A stretch of 64,000 nt of DNA from contig CM055199.1 of the NCBI GenBank assembly GCA_029224185.1, positions 11,458,438-11,522,437 of the forward strand, read 5' to 3'. A program made the translations under genes and the position numbers. The notes under the pieces are model-generated. The model ran no database searches and was not told the origin of the DNA. It worked only from the letters and a program-made list of their open reading frames with translations. Shown here piece by piece: positions 1-12,664 of the stretch (the stretch's first letter is position 1; every line of letters begins with the position of its first letter). The stretch is from Karalla daura. Its lineage: Eukaryota > Chordata > Actinopteri > Chaetodontiformes > Leiognathidae.

Positions 1-60
1 GGGGGGGTTAATGGAGCTGGGAGACGGAGTGGAGCCGTGTTGAGTGGAGGAGTCAGTCAC

Positions 61-3000
61 CTTTATCGTTGCTCTCCTGAGACCTCCTCTTCTTCTGGGA
101 CTCTTCTGCCTGCAGCGGGTAAAAGGCAGGAATGTAAGGGGGTACACTCAATAGGGTCGAGTACATTGAACGTACAGTTGGTGGCACATTGTCACCTTGC
201 TGTGTTGAGATCTTGTATAATGGTAGAAGAAAGGATTGAAGTCTTCCAGGCGCTCTTTTTTCACTTCGTACAATCCGTGTCCTGAAACTCCAGGTTTTCT
301 GAGAACAGGAGACGAGAACAAATATAAATCATACGGAGAAATAACCACAAAGATAAAAATCCAAAATACTTCCATCGTCTTTACGTACTTGAAGGTGGCG
401 ACTTTGGTAATTACAGACTCCAGGCCTGTCTCGTTGCTCTCCTGCAAACAACATTCGGAAACCAAAATCACGGCTATTCCCTGTTAATAAAAATGAACAA
501 AGTCTACCATTTAGAGAGTGCGATCCGCTCACGTTCTCTGGCAGACCCTTGACCAGGCTGCTGTGAGCCATGGGCTCGATGCACAGCAGATGGATGACCT
601 CCCTCATGGTCACGTCCTCTTTGGTCACCTGACTGATGCCGGGGACGTAGCGCTCGCCTGGAAACACAACGCCGGTCAGAGACCAGACCAAAGCACTGTC
701 CTGTCCAACCAGCTAACTAATCAACTGAGTGGGCCGGTCTGATGAGCGGACTGTACCAGTGATGGCGATGAGGAGGTAGAGCATCTCTTCAGTCAGTCGA
801 TTCCACTGCGTCAGCTCATCCTGTGAGGTTCAGTCTATTGTCATTACGGAGTCCAGTGTTAGGGCGCGGGAAGATATTGTTACTATTTTGGCATTGCTTA
901 CCTGGTCTTTAGTTGAACAACTCCCATTAAAATAATCAAACAGCTCAAATCGCAACAGGATCAGCATGAGGAAGTGGTTGGGGTCCATTTTGGATGCAGT
1001 GATCTATGAACAGTAATCCACAATACATCCATGACTGTGTTGTGAAGACATACATAGAGAAAAAGGCTAGAATGGTGACCGTCACTCACCTGAAGCATGA
1101 TGATGTCCTTGTCGTACATCTCTTCCCGGCATTTTACGTCCTGATAGTAGTAGACCTGATGGTGTGAAACGACAAATATTTGGTGAAAAGCTGAGGACGC
1201 AGAGGTGCACAGAGTAACAAACGGCTGAAAAGAATGTGGCGTAGCTGTACCTGGCTGACCAGCGACAGTCCGTTCCGCCGCCACATCTCGGCTGAGACCT
1301 GGGCAGCCAGCACCACGCAGCGCAGAGGATGCTCCGCCAGCTGAGTGAGGTCCAAGCTCTCCTGTCAAAGGGAGGCAGACGCTTCAGACCCAGGCTCAAC
1401 ACACTTTGCCAGCGGCACATTTAAAGTCGGCGCCTCTCTTACTACGTCACCTACAGGGTTATCCAGACGTTCGATTGCCCCCGTTCTGCACAGGAGTACG
1501 TAAAGGCCTGGGGGTCGGACCAGAGAGAGCACAGGCGTGAGTTCACAGCCAGCGGGGGGGGGGGTTTATAATCACACAGTAGCAGACGTGCGTTGTCCTA
1601 CCAGCGAGCAGCCTGGAGAGGGGCAGGTGGATGCTGACGGGCTGCTGGGACACTTTGTACGGGCGAACATGGAGGATGTGCTTGCACATGTAGAAGTCGG
1701 TGGCCTCTTTGAGGAAGGGCTGGTTAGCGCACAGCAGCAGGACTTTGTGGCATTCTTGGAACGCGAGCAGCAAGATCTCATCCTGAGGGAGGAGAGGAGG
1801 AGGAGCAGAGACAGGCGAGACGTGACCGTCATCTTTACTCATGATGCTGCTGCTGTTGTGGAGAGACCGTGGGGGAGGCTGATTTATGCTCCTTTTATTT
1901 ATGAATAATGGATAGTCTCCATGACTACTCACATCGGAGGAGCACCAGTCCTGAAACATGGAAAGGATGTGGCGAAGCTGGATCTGGAGAGAGAAGCCGG
2001 CCTCCCATTCTGGCTCTACTGCAATGTGTTGACCGAGCTGACGTCTCACCTCCTCCATGCCCTGATGACGAAAGTGAAAGAAAGCCAGGGCCCAATAAAT
2101 ATCTAGCTTGCGAGGTCACTGTGACCGAGCTTCCTTATGACTTGATGACACTCTGGCAGAGAGCGACTTGGAGACGATTCAGCCGTTACCTGCATGCACT
2201 TGAGGAGCCCCAGGAAGACCCGGAAGCCCTCTATGAACTGTGTCCGCAGCTTCTCAGTCCATACCGAGGGTTTGCTGATCAGAATATACCTGAGAAAGAG
2301 AGACGGGTTGGGTCTTAGGTAGAAAGCAAAGCTAAGAGCAAAGCTAAATCCCGTCCCGCTTACTGACCTGAGGTCGTGGAAGATGACCTGGATACGTGTG
2401 AACTTGTCTGAGTTGTATCCCAGGAAGAAGAAGCGGTTGTAGACGTCCAGATGTTCCCGCAGCAACTCCAGGACGGTTTCAACGATCACTTTGATGACGT
2501 TGGCCTCTTCGATCAGCTGCCTCGCCTAGAGGAGGGCCGGGACTTTGAGATGAAAGAGGCACAGACCACAAAGACAATGCTTGCAAAACAGCACAGCGCA
2601 CTTACCAGTGTGGGTACAGTGAATATCTGCACAGACAGAGCTGTGATGGATATGCTCCTCTCGTGATCATCGTTGATGAAGTCCTTCTGCAGCTGCTCAA
2701 AGTGCTGCACAGAAATCACAGCAGTTAAAGTTAACTGGTTAAAAGAAAAACTCAAACACATCCTCTTTTTTTTTTTACCTTTGTAAACTCGATCGCGAAC
2801 AGCCTCTTGAACTCAGTCTCCATTAGCAAACTGCAGAAAATCAGCTCATGCACGATCTTCCGAGCTCCTTGAGGGAAAGGGGCGGGAAAGATGTCAGATG
2901 TCAGCGTCGAGAGAGGCACAAACAGAGAGCGGGATCCAAACATGTGTAGTCCCCTTGCCTTTGAACATCCTGGCATCGTGCAGCATGAGTCTGCTGATGA

Positions 3001-3072
3001 GACAGGGCCGCTCACTGTTGGCGCTGGGCTCCAGCGCCACCTGACAGAAGGCCTGCCTGAAGCCCGCTGCAC

Positions 3073-3129
<57 letters not shown>

Positions 3130-3618
3130 GTTAGCGTCTCAAACGGTTGCTGTGGATAACTGGCTAGGACTGGGACTAGGACTCACCGGAGTATCCGATG
3201 ATCTTCTGGAACCAGGAGCCGAGGCGCAGGGCGAACGTTTGGTGGGCCATGACCGCGGCGTGAAGGATCTCCACGCGCAGCGGCTGCAGGGAAATGTGCT
3301 CCGAGTTGGACTGGGAAACGAGGAAGGACAGAGTCGGACGGCACTTTGAGACCGGCATCCTCAAAAGCAAAGTGATCAGCGTTTCGCGTTTACTGTCTGG
3401 GACTGGTGCTCACCTTGATGAGATCTTTTGCTTCCTGGCACGTACGGAAGGTTCCCCTCTTCACTGCCCGTCGGCCCTGTGCAACAGTTAATGGCAATTA
3501 CGTTACATACTCTGTAATGGATATGATGAGTTGAATGGGTCCGCAACTGTCGATTCACTTTGTACCTTTTCAAAAAGTAAATCAGCCATTTGGCCATACA
3601 AAAAGTCAGGAGAAGGGG

Positions 3619-3651
<33 letters not shown>

Positions 3652-6600
3652 TCATAGTTGTAGAATGTGATGAGCCAGTATAAAAACCCCAAAATATACC
3701 TCCTTGTCAATGAGAGCTGTGTGTGTCTGCGCCTCCATCTCGTTGCAGTTCACAGAGCGCTGCAGGGTGTAGATCACATGGTCGTATGAGTGGTGCTCGT
3801 CATTGTACAGTACACAGTAGTAGGCATTGTCTTTAATCCTGCGGGATGGAGAAAGACACCATCGTTGGTAAGAGGGCTCGTTTTGTTTTTGTTTTGTTTT
3901 TTTCAAGTGGACTGTGATCAGTGATCAGACGGGGAAGTACCGGGGCTGGAGTTCTGCCGAGAGCTCAAAGTTCTCCTCCCACACCAAGAAATCCGTGACG
4001 TAGTGCAGCAGGACCCGCAACAGCTTCTCGGCGCGCTCGTAGAGCTCCGGCTCCAGGGAACACTCGTCCTGCACAGAATGAGACAGTCACTCAGGACGCG
4101 CGCAGCTAAAAGTGGAAAGTAATCGACTGTAAAAGGCAAACTCGACTGCGCCACTTATCTTCACCCATTTGTTTGGAGGGCGTCTTCTAATACTTCATGC
4201 CGAGATAAAACATAGCGAAATCTTCCACACATCGAGTTCAACTCAAAGTTTGTTATGACAGCCTCTCGTAATCCTCAATTTCCTGTGTCACCGCTCTCCA
4301 ATATGACAAGGAGGCGGCCTAAATATTTAACTTCATATCTAAACAAGCAGCTCGCCCGCTGAAAGCTAATATCAAATTGCCTGAGAACAAAGATTCCACA
4401 TCGCAGCGGAGTATTTCATACGAATGTCTGACATTCGCCACACAAACCAAAGGAAAACATCCAGTGAGCGTGTGTATTTACACTAGTCTCCACGTCACAC
4501 GGCTGTGTGAGAACAAGCACTGGAATCTATCACAGTCCGGACAGCCACAGATCTGAAGCAGCATTTTCACTACGGAGATGCTTCCATGGAGGTACAATGT
4601 CACTCTAGCAGAACACGCGTCCAGGAGGCAAAATCCAAATAACGATAGATTGGGAATAACAGTGTATTTTGGGTGTTATTCACCCAGTTGATGCACACTT
4701 GGGTTTCAGCGCAGAGCCACACACATAAATGCGTGCAGCTGTCATTTCATGTCATGCTGGTTTTCCTCCCTCCTCGGATCTGTGCGTCTCGCTGAGAGCA
4801 GAGCTCAGCTCTGAAGAGGCAGAGGAGACGAGAGGAGAGGAGAGGAGAGGAGGGGAGGAGGCGTGAAAATAACAATATTATGTAGTGCGCTAAAAGCTTT
4901 TCAACGGGAGTAATTTATCTGCCTAAACGCGGGCAGACGGGTGGGTGGGTGGGTGGGGGGCAGGGGGGGGGCTTCCTGAATCCCACCGAGTCGCTCAGAT
5001 GTCCCGATTGCGGCTGCTGCTGCTACGCCCTGATTAATGCCTGCTCATTATGCTCCACCTGCAAGCTGCTGAGTCACGTCACGACGCGCGGAGGCAGCAT
5101 CCAGTAATGCCCACCCAGCCCAGCGCTTGGCTTCGTTTCAGCCTGCTCTGCATTGACCTTACAACGGTTCAGATCTATTGTGGTGGGGGAAAGGAAAGAG
5201 GAAAAAAAAAAAGCCTATGCAGCCTCTTCTCCTGGTGCTGCCGATGCCTCGGCTAATAGAGGCACCTGTTGTTTGTCGAAACGGGCGCAGAGCTGTCAAG
5301 CTGTGCATCTGCTCAAGGCCGGCTTGATCTTATCAGAGGAGAGCACAAACACCGCGATCAGCAAAGAAAAGGCCTGACGAACAGCTGCTCGGCTGTCTGC
5401 GAGCCATCACCAGAAAGTGTCCCAGCAGCGGTTTGGAGGACTGACTGACTGAGTGACTGCATCAGTGCTCAGTTCAGCAGGATGCGGCGCTGCCATCCAT
5501 CAGCCTCACCGACGGCCGTTTTCCACCGGCTTTGGTGCACTCAATCACAATCCTAATCTCCTAACCTGGTTATAAATTTCCTGGGTGGGCGCGAGTCGAC
5601 AGAGTGCTTTTCTGTGTTGTCGCCGCAGCCCCGGAGATTCATGCAGGAACCCGGGATGGGAAAATAAGCATCGTGGGGTTCACTGACACAGACGCCCCTC
5701 CCCTCCCACGTTCCCCCCCTTCCGCTCTGTTATGTAACGCACCGTAACCATGGCAGTGGCCCCCGGGTCGTGTTTGGAGCAACAGGGGCCGATCTTCCAG
5801 GCTTCCACGTCCCCGCAGTCACAGAAGCCCCCGCCGGATGACGCGTGCATCTGGGAAAATAAAATGCGCACACTGCGAGTCAGTGGGGGCAAGTTATGGA
5901 TACGCACAACGGCAATTAAGTTACACAACCGCTTTAACTGTGGGAACGCATTATTGTAATGGCGTCCTACAGCAAAGGCTGCATACATATTTAACTGGTG
6001 TATTTTGAGGTTAATCAAGCTGTGGTCTCCAGGGTTTTTTTTTTTCCTCTAAGAGAAGTTCAAGAGAAGGGAGGATTTACATTGACACCAACCTTGTAAC
6101 GATGGCTTTTGTGTACACTGTCCTGAAAGCAGTCCATGCACATGACACAAGTGGGATCTATTGCACAATCCCTGCGAAAAATAAAAAAAGAGCAGTTGTT
6201 ACCCGATTGAGTTCAATGAATTTATCAATTCATCATTATCTTTATCAGATTTGTAAATTAAGAGATTAGATGCTGCAGCTCCGGCTGCAAATATTATGTT
6301 GTCGTGTAACAGTAATTTCTTCAACTCATACAGCCTGCGGAACCTGGAGGTCGAGCAGAGGGGTACAATATGCATCTGTGTGAGTGACACTGCACTTCAC
6401 ATTGTTCAGGTTCGCTCAGAGACCGGGCCCCATACTGAAACACGAGAGAGTTGACTCATTAACTATTCATTTTTAACACTTAGCCTAAATACTGGGGGCT
6501 TGTTGTGTAATTAGATCACTACCAAAGTAAAACCTTTTCAGGCTAAACCACTTAATACATTCACTTAATGATGTCAAATGGCCAACATGGATGTATTGCA

Positions 6601-8987
6601 TATTCCAGACTCAAAAAGCTGGGGCATTACACTTCCAGCTTCTAAGGGGGGCTGATACTTTATTGTTTTGACAGTACATAGTAGTATTCTGTATTTTATC
6701 AGATCTACTACTAATTTGATTTTAGAGATGATCAAAGGTTGTGTTCAGACCTGCAGGAATAGACCGTCTCTCCCTCTTTGAAGACGCGTCCACAGAGCTG
6801 GGAGGAGGAGCATCCCTGCTTGAGCTTCTCCAGACCATCCTGAGGATCCTCTCCAAACAGAAAACACTCCAGGGGGTAGAGGAGCCGGTTCTGCATCAGC
6901 TCATCTTCTTCTTGAGGGCTGAACTCCGACTTCAGGCAGAAGATCTGCGGCACCTGCTCCTTCAGGTAGCGGAGAAGCTCCACTCGGCTGTCTGCAGCCT
7001 CCAGCCATTCCTGCAGAAACGAGGGAAAGAGGATGAACTTGTTTTGCAGTGACTCACATCTGTCTCCACCTAGTGACACAAGCCAATGTTCTCATGAGCG
7101 GTGTGCCAATAAACATCTTACTTTCGCAATGCATCATCTGTTCAGGTGAAGCTATGTTACCAAGCACTGGTTGAAGGGCATCAGCAAAAATTATGCACAT
7201 GCAAATTACTGGAACACATACACCACCAGTGAGAAAAAATGAGAATAACCGATCAGTCACTAGAATCTTCTGCTAATGCCGAGGATTTCTCACGTAGGCG
7301 TCCCGTGATTTCTTGCAAATAACATTTTAACTTTGAGACTTCCTGAACCGGCCGCAGCCAAATGAAAAGACAATGTGCACAGGGCTGTGTGTGCTGCTGG
7401 AGCATCCAGACACATCTGAAACAGGAAGTGCTAAAACTGGCTTTGACTTACTTTATACCGCAGTAAAAAAGTTTGTTTGGATGAACTTGATTCTGACATT
7501 GCAGCGACTTCCACAAATGGTTCAGTGGTGAGACCTGTAGCTACAGATGCTAAAGACGGAACGTGACGGATGGCAAGGATGCGTTACTTAGTCAATTTGA
7601 ACACAAGGAAACCATTATTATAATGTATTGGCATGATGATTCATCAGTGTGGCCTCATATAAGCCACCTCATTTTTAAACCACAAAGTTTACCAGCATGT
7701 CTTCCTGTTCAATGGCTATGTGTGTCACTTCATTTTCAACATACATTAATTCTGTACCATATACTATCATCTGTCCTCTATCATATTGTCATGTGTATAT
7801 TTCATGTCCATGTTCTTATTAGATGTACAGAAAATAGTCCTTGTAGACAATATTCACAGTGTTTGGATGCACATTGGTCTTTTCCATGCTATTATTTGTA
7901 TTATCATATCTTTATTTTGTGGGCCTGAAGACCGTGCATAACAACTTCCAAAGCCTGCAGGCTCATTATCTATTACATATTTAATAAGTCACTCAAGGAC
8001 CTCAACAGGATTACTATTCATCTTAAATTAATGATACAACAGCTGCAATCTTTGCACATACGCAATCTGCAATTATGGACAATATCTGCAACTTATTAAC
8101 TCATGGATATTTCGCCCCATTTCTCTCTTTAGAAATACGTTTTTTCGCCCCCCTTGAAGTATTGTAACCTGGAACCTGAACTTCCAGAAGGGAGACTCTC
8201 TAAAGGATCGATAGGGTTTCTATTTGTCCAATTTCCTCAGGGTTGCATAATGAAAAGTCTGATATTATTCTCGTCTAATAATGATGCTTGTTATATCAAA
8301 CCTTTGGCAAAGTGTATTTCTCTTCCAGTTTGGATAGGCCACAGTTACAAGCAATGCTAATCATTTCCCTGCTTACTCATGCAGCAGATACAGCAAGCTT
8401 CAAAAACTACATGTATTTAAGACGTACACAAGAATGAAAGTGGCAGATCTACACGTTTAGGGGAAGCTGATGGATAGTTTGCATGCTACAAGGTCTGTAA
8501 AGAGTCTGCACGGCGGTGGTGGACATTTACTAACTCATGGCAACTCATGTGGAGGCGCTTTGGGACAAAAGCGAGGACCCAAATACCACAGGATGGAGGG
8601 GGACACACTGCGTAGGACACTGACACATTTTCCCCAAACTGTGCTGGCTTACGGCTTACATTGTTCCTGCAAAATCATTGCCCTACTACCACCGAACGCA
8701 CACAATCCTTGTGGACGAGCAGTAAATATGTGCATCTATCCTCTGCAGAGACGATTTTAACCATTTAGGTAGTTAGCACTGGAGCTAACCACGAACGCTC
8801 CGGCCGGTTAAGTTAAGATGATGCCTCATATCTGCATGGCCGAGGCTTTTTACACAGAGGGACTAATGCATTATGAACCCAGGCTGAGACCCAGAGCCTC
8901 GGTGGCCACTGTCAACAACAATAGCTGTTTTAAAAAGCATACCTTGCTGAGCTCCAGCCCGTCTAGAGATTTTTCCCCCTCCGCCAT
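61..8987 (-). CDS. ubr1: UBR1, N-recognin E3 ubiquitin ligase (5' part, 24 exons; continues past the left edge)
   Basis: UBR1 binds N-degrons and ubiquitinates their carriers in the cytosol. Coding exons in transcript order: 8943-8987, 6751-7010, 6093-6171, 5749-5850, 3941-4068, 3700-3838, 3414-3476, 3187-3310, 2959-3066, 2779-2867, 2606-2704, 2368-2525, 2190-2289, 1933-2061, 1602-1782, 1455-1507, 1251-1361, 1090-1155, 902-1003, 757-820, 533-657, 389-441, 196-298, 61-109. Together they give 843 residues of a protein usually near 1750. The zinc-binding UBR box (about residues 88-160) starts CGRVFKEGETVYSC and continues through the GGGFCDCGD core. A ClpS-like domain near 206-275 carries LYNDEHHSYDH. 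Motifs such as DCAIDPTC and CREEMYDKDIIMLQ favour UBR1 over UBR2. The start is the ATG at 8985-8987 (MAEGEKSLDG), in phase with exon 2. Exon 9 has a GC donor and a TG-repeat acceptor. The RING and C-terminal parts lie outside the window. Confidence 0.93.
3075..3128. repeat. (CA)27 microsatellite in UBR1 intron 8
   Basis: An uninterrupted CA dinucleotide run. On the UBR1 transcript it reads (UG)27 and ends eight bases before exon 9 (GGGTGCAG then the exon), so it replaces the usual pyrimidine tract. A CTAAC branch-point-like sequence lies just upstream of the run on the minus strand (about 3130-3136). Confidence 0.97.
3624..3652. repeat. (ATC)n trinucleotide microsatellite
   Basis: About nine copies of ATC in UBR1 intron 6, between exons 3414-3476 and 3700-3838. 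It is open in one minus frame as a run of Met codons, which is not a gene. Confidence 0.95.
4069..5748 (-). other. UBR1 intron 4
   Basis: A 1.7 kb intron between exons 5749-5850 and 3941-4068. It holds a GAGAG-rich purine run near 4829-4861, and G-rich stretches near 4940-4970. I see no coding exon, RNA gene or clear mobile element inside it. Confidence 0.6.
7011..8942 (-). other. UBR1 intron 1
   Basis: This 1.9 kb intron separates the short first coding exon from exon 2. The acceptor reads tttctgcag directly before the codons EWLEAADSR. Open frames inside it (for example 7563-7928 plus) have no recognisable homology and look like chance. Confidence 0.6.
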
Positions 8988-9585
8988 ATTCCATTTGCCG
9001 TAAAGGAGGAGGTGTCACCGGGACACAGGTCCCCTTGAAACCCGCAAACCTGTTTTTTAAACGTTAGTAAACCACAACCAGAGGGTGTCTGAATTATTTT
9101 AGACTGTAGTTTAATTTTCACATTATTATCCTGAAGCTAAAAACAGAAAATCTGGATGGAAAAAGTCACCGTTTGATCGTTTAAGATGGAAATCTATTTG
9201 GTAAACACAACACTCGTCTTCATCCGCCCTCCGGTGGTACCCCGTATTATTCTTCCATACGTATTCAGAATTTTTTGATTATTTATTGACAATATTCTTG
9301 TTCTCTCACATTTATAACAAATGTATTAATATAATGCATTAAACGGCAGGGTATAAATCGGCGAATTTTTCTATACCTTTTATTTTGATTTGGTTATACT
9401 ACGTAGCGACTGGTTTCAAAGACGGCGCTGCTGAAAATGTCTTTATTTCCTAACAGAGGATTGAACGTGATGCGGTGCGGGATCCAGGCCTGTGGGTGAC
9501 GCTAGTCTTGACACTCGCGTGTTCCCTCGGTGATGAAAGAAGCAGCACTGGAGGTCAGAGTTGACCGTTTGACAGAAAGCCGAAT
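8988..9585. promoter_or_regulatory. Shared UBR1/ATXN3 intergenic region, probable bidirectional promoter
   Basis: Only 598 bp separate the divergent start codons. There is no obvious TATA box. The UBR1 start overlaps AATATGGCGGA on the minus strand, and AAAGACGGCGC lies at about 9418-9428 on the plus strand. Both resemble YY1-type core-promoter motifs. Promoter activity is inferred from the head-to-head layout, and the transcription starts cannot be placed from sequence. Confidence 0.55.
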
Positions 9586-12500
9586 ATGGATTCCATATTT
9601 CACGAGAAAGTAAGTTATAATTCTCCGAATTAAACGCCAAACTACCAAGAACTCGTCGTTTACACCTTCAAAGAGCGGGGCCTTGTGGCGGTGATGTGTT
9701 TGCTGCCTCTAGCCGGCCCTTGTCAGGACATTTGAGGCGGTGTTTACCAGTATTGTTGTCCACAGAGCTAACATGCTAATTGGTTGTCACAGCTAAAGAT
9801 GACGAAAAGTTTCCTTTTAGCGCAGTGTTTCACCGCAAAAGCCCTTGTACCAATCACAGGGTTGTTATTTCTAAACAAGTTAGCAAATTAACTGGCTATA
9901 AACCCGTATACAGTCGTGTAGAGGAGTACGTGAGCTAACATTAGCTAACCTAGAGTCCAGACAGTTTGGGGATTATTTCACCCCCTTTCCATCAGATCTT
10001 GCCAATTCTTTAACCGCATAGGATCATTAATGACAGAATCCTTTATTTGTAGCAAGAGGGCTCTCTTTGTGCCCAGCACTGTCTCAACAACCTCCTGCAG
10101 GGTGAGTATTTCACCCCTGTGGATCTGTCCTCCATCGCCCATCAGCTCGACGAGGAGGAGAGGATGCGGATGGCCGAGGGAGGGATGGCCAGCGAGGAGT
10201 ACAGGACCTTCTTACAGGTGAGGGCACGCAAGGTAAAGTGGTATAACATCCACCTATTGTCAGTCTGCTGATGACATACAGAGTGGGGACAAACCCTGGC
10301 TAGGTCTCCATTCGATCATCCAATGCACAAAAACACACCGATCATTCTCACGCCCAGAGGCAGTTGACCAGTTGAATGTCTGGTTGACCCAAACATGCAT
10401 GCTTTCGGACTGTGTCACCTGACGATATAACTGGCTGTAATTGAGATTTCCACAAAATTGTTAAACTACATACTTGTTAAACTTTGTACTTGTAATACAC
10501 AATACACATGTTTTGGATAATGCAGTATGCAAAGTAGTATGATCCATTGATTTAATGTAATAATATGCATGTGAAGTATAAATCCTATTACTCTCACAGA
10601 ACTATTAGTATATTTTGTATATTATCTGTGCTAACCATACAGTATGTGTACTGTGTACTGTCTTGTGCTGCTTTATTATGTCATTATCCTTGACGGTTTT
10701 CTGTACCAATCACCACAGCAAATCTCTAATAGCCGTGTAATTGAATTGTATAACTACCTGGCAATAAATCAGATTCAGATTCCTCTGACTTTGTGCTTTG
10801 TATTTGTATGTCTAGCAACCATCTGGGAACATGGACGACAGTGGATTCTTTTCAATACAAGTGAGTTGAAGAGATGAATTTCCTTTACTGTTTATAACAA
10901 ATCGGTAAGCAGTGCAGGTCATTGTAATCAATTTCCTTTTCTGTCCTCTAATTCCTCCAGGTAATTAGCAATGCTCTCAGAGTCTGGGGCTTGGAGCTAA
11001 TCCTCTTCAACAGCCGGGAATACCAGAGGCTGATGATTAATCCAATGTAAAGTTTCTTTTCTCAAGACTTTGGTACAACGCTTTGCATTTGTGTTTCACA
11101 GTTTACATTGAGCCTGACCATTGTTCTTACGTTCATGTTTCAGAAATGAAAAGGCCTTTATTTGCAACTACAAAGAGCACTGGTTTACTATACGTAAACT
11201 TGGACAACAGGTATGAGATGCGTGTAGCCGCTGACCATTGTAGCACTGCTTAACATAAACTACAAACAGTGTATTGTTTTTCATTGCAGTGGTTTAATCT
11301 GAATTCACTGTTGACCGGACCCGAGTTGATATCAGACACTTACCTAGCACTTTTCCTTGCACAATTACAACAAGAAGGTATTGTTAAGTGCACTTTCGTA
11401 CACTGTATGTACAGATATTGGAGTCCAACTACAAAAGTTGTTTTTGTGCAGGTTATTCCATATTTGTAATCCGAGGAAACCTCCCAGAGTGTGAAGCAGA
11501 GGAGATCCTTGGAATAATGAGGGTGCATCAACAGCAGCGACCAAGGCTTATTGGAGAGGAAGAAGCTCAGACAAGTGCTGGGTGTGTACTTTATGTGTGA
11601 GCCCCACAATATGGAAGATCTGGAAACTACTGAGAATTATTTTAGTTAATGCCTTTGTTTTACAAACCTTTTTGTACTTTGAGCAGCAGACCAGGAGGCC
11701 TGTCCCAGACCGAGGTGGCCTTTGGTGGAGAGGAAGAGGTCATGGATGAAGATGAGGAGTTGAAGAGAGCTCTGGCTCTCAGCCGACAGGATATAGATGT
11801 GGAGGATGAAGAAGCTGATCTACGCAGGGCCATACAGCTCAGCATGCAAGGTAAGCCGCTGTCACATCCAAAGGTTTTAAATGAAGGTTTCCTGTTTCAT
11901 CCTTTATCCTTCATCCGTTTCTGTATTACTTTCACAAATGTTGTTTGAAGTTCATATTAGTGATAGTTAATGTCTTACGTTTTTGTTTGGTCTTTTTGCA
12001 TGTATTGTAGGAGCAGTGATGAGCAACAAGTCTTCCGAGTCCGAAGTAGGAGGTGTGAAATCAGGGAGCACTGCTGGTGGGCAAAAAGAAGGCCAGAACG
12101 AGGCGCTCACAGCCGAGGAGCTGCGCAAGAGACGGCAAGCCTATTTTGATCGGTAAGCTGAGCCGCGTGTAGAGAGAGAGGACGCTGTGGCGTTGAAGCG
12201 GGTCATGTCAGTGGTCCTGCAACTGGAGCTGATTTCTGACTCGTTCAGCTGTGCGGTGTTTATGCTTTGCTCTTTGCATCAAATCGTCATTGTTGTGGTT
12301 CTCTCTGCGGGAGATCCGCTCCGTACAAACAGGAAGTGAGATCTTAGTTTGACACAGACTCTCTGTGATGGCCTCCTAGGCAGCAGCAACAAGCTCAGTC
12401 AAACATTCCCCAACAACCAGACGCAAAGACGACAGCTGGCTCAGGTAAGTTTACCTGCCCTTTCATGTGTAGCTATTATACAGATTATTTATTCCCTTAA

Positions 12501-12664
12501 AACTAACACACTACAAAAACACACATATGCATATATAAATGTCACACACTATACGGTTGTTCTGAAGAGACTATCAATGTATTTTACTAACCTGAGCCTT
12601 CTTCTGTTATCCAGGATCGGTAAATAAGGGCGAGGAGGACCAACAACAGAAACCCAGTCAGTGA
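9586..12664 (+). CDS. atxn3: Ataxin-3, Josephin-family deubiquitinase
   Basis: ATXN3 trims polyubiquitin chains and works with VCP/p97 in protein quality control. Eleven exons: 9586-9609, 10053-10217, 10816-10860, 10961-11046, 11144-11210, 11290-11377, 11452-11581, 11687-11850, 12011-12152, 12380-12444, 12615-12664, giving 341 residues. Exons 2 to 6 (165, 45, 86, 67 and 88 nt) match the mammalian sizes as I know them. The Josephin domain shows Cys14 (EGSLCAQHCLNN), His119 (YKEHWF) and Asn134 (WFNLN). Two ubiquitin-interacting motifs follow (EELKRALALSRQD and EADLRRAIQLSMQ). The site of the human polyglutamine tract holds only QQQQ. The protein ends 16 codons into the last exon without the third UIM of the long human isoform. 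Exon 8 has tandem CAGCAG acceptors. Confidence 0.96.

Noticed and set aside
961..1368. Long minus-strand open frames across UBR1 exons 17-19
   Set aside because: They run through splice sites in the wrong frame. The UBR1 exons explain the conserved sequence.
2752..3129. Cysteine-valine repeat open frame on the minus strand
   Set aside because: It is the translation of the (TG)27 microsatellite plus part of UBR1 exons 9 and 10.
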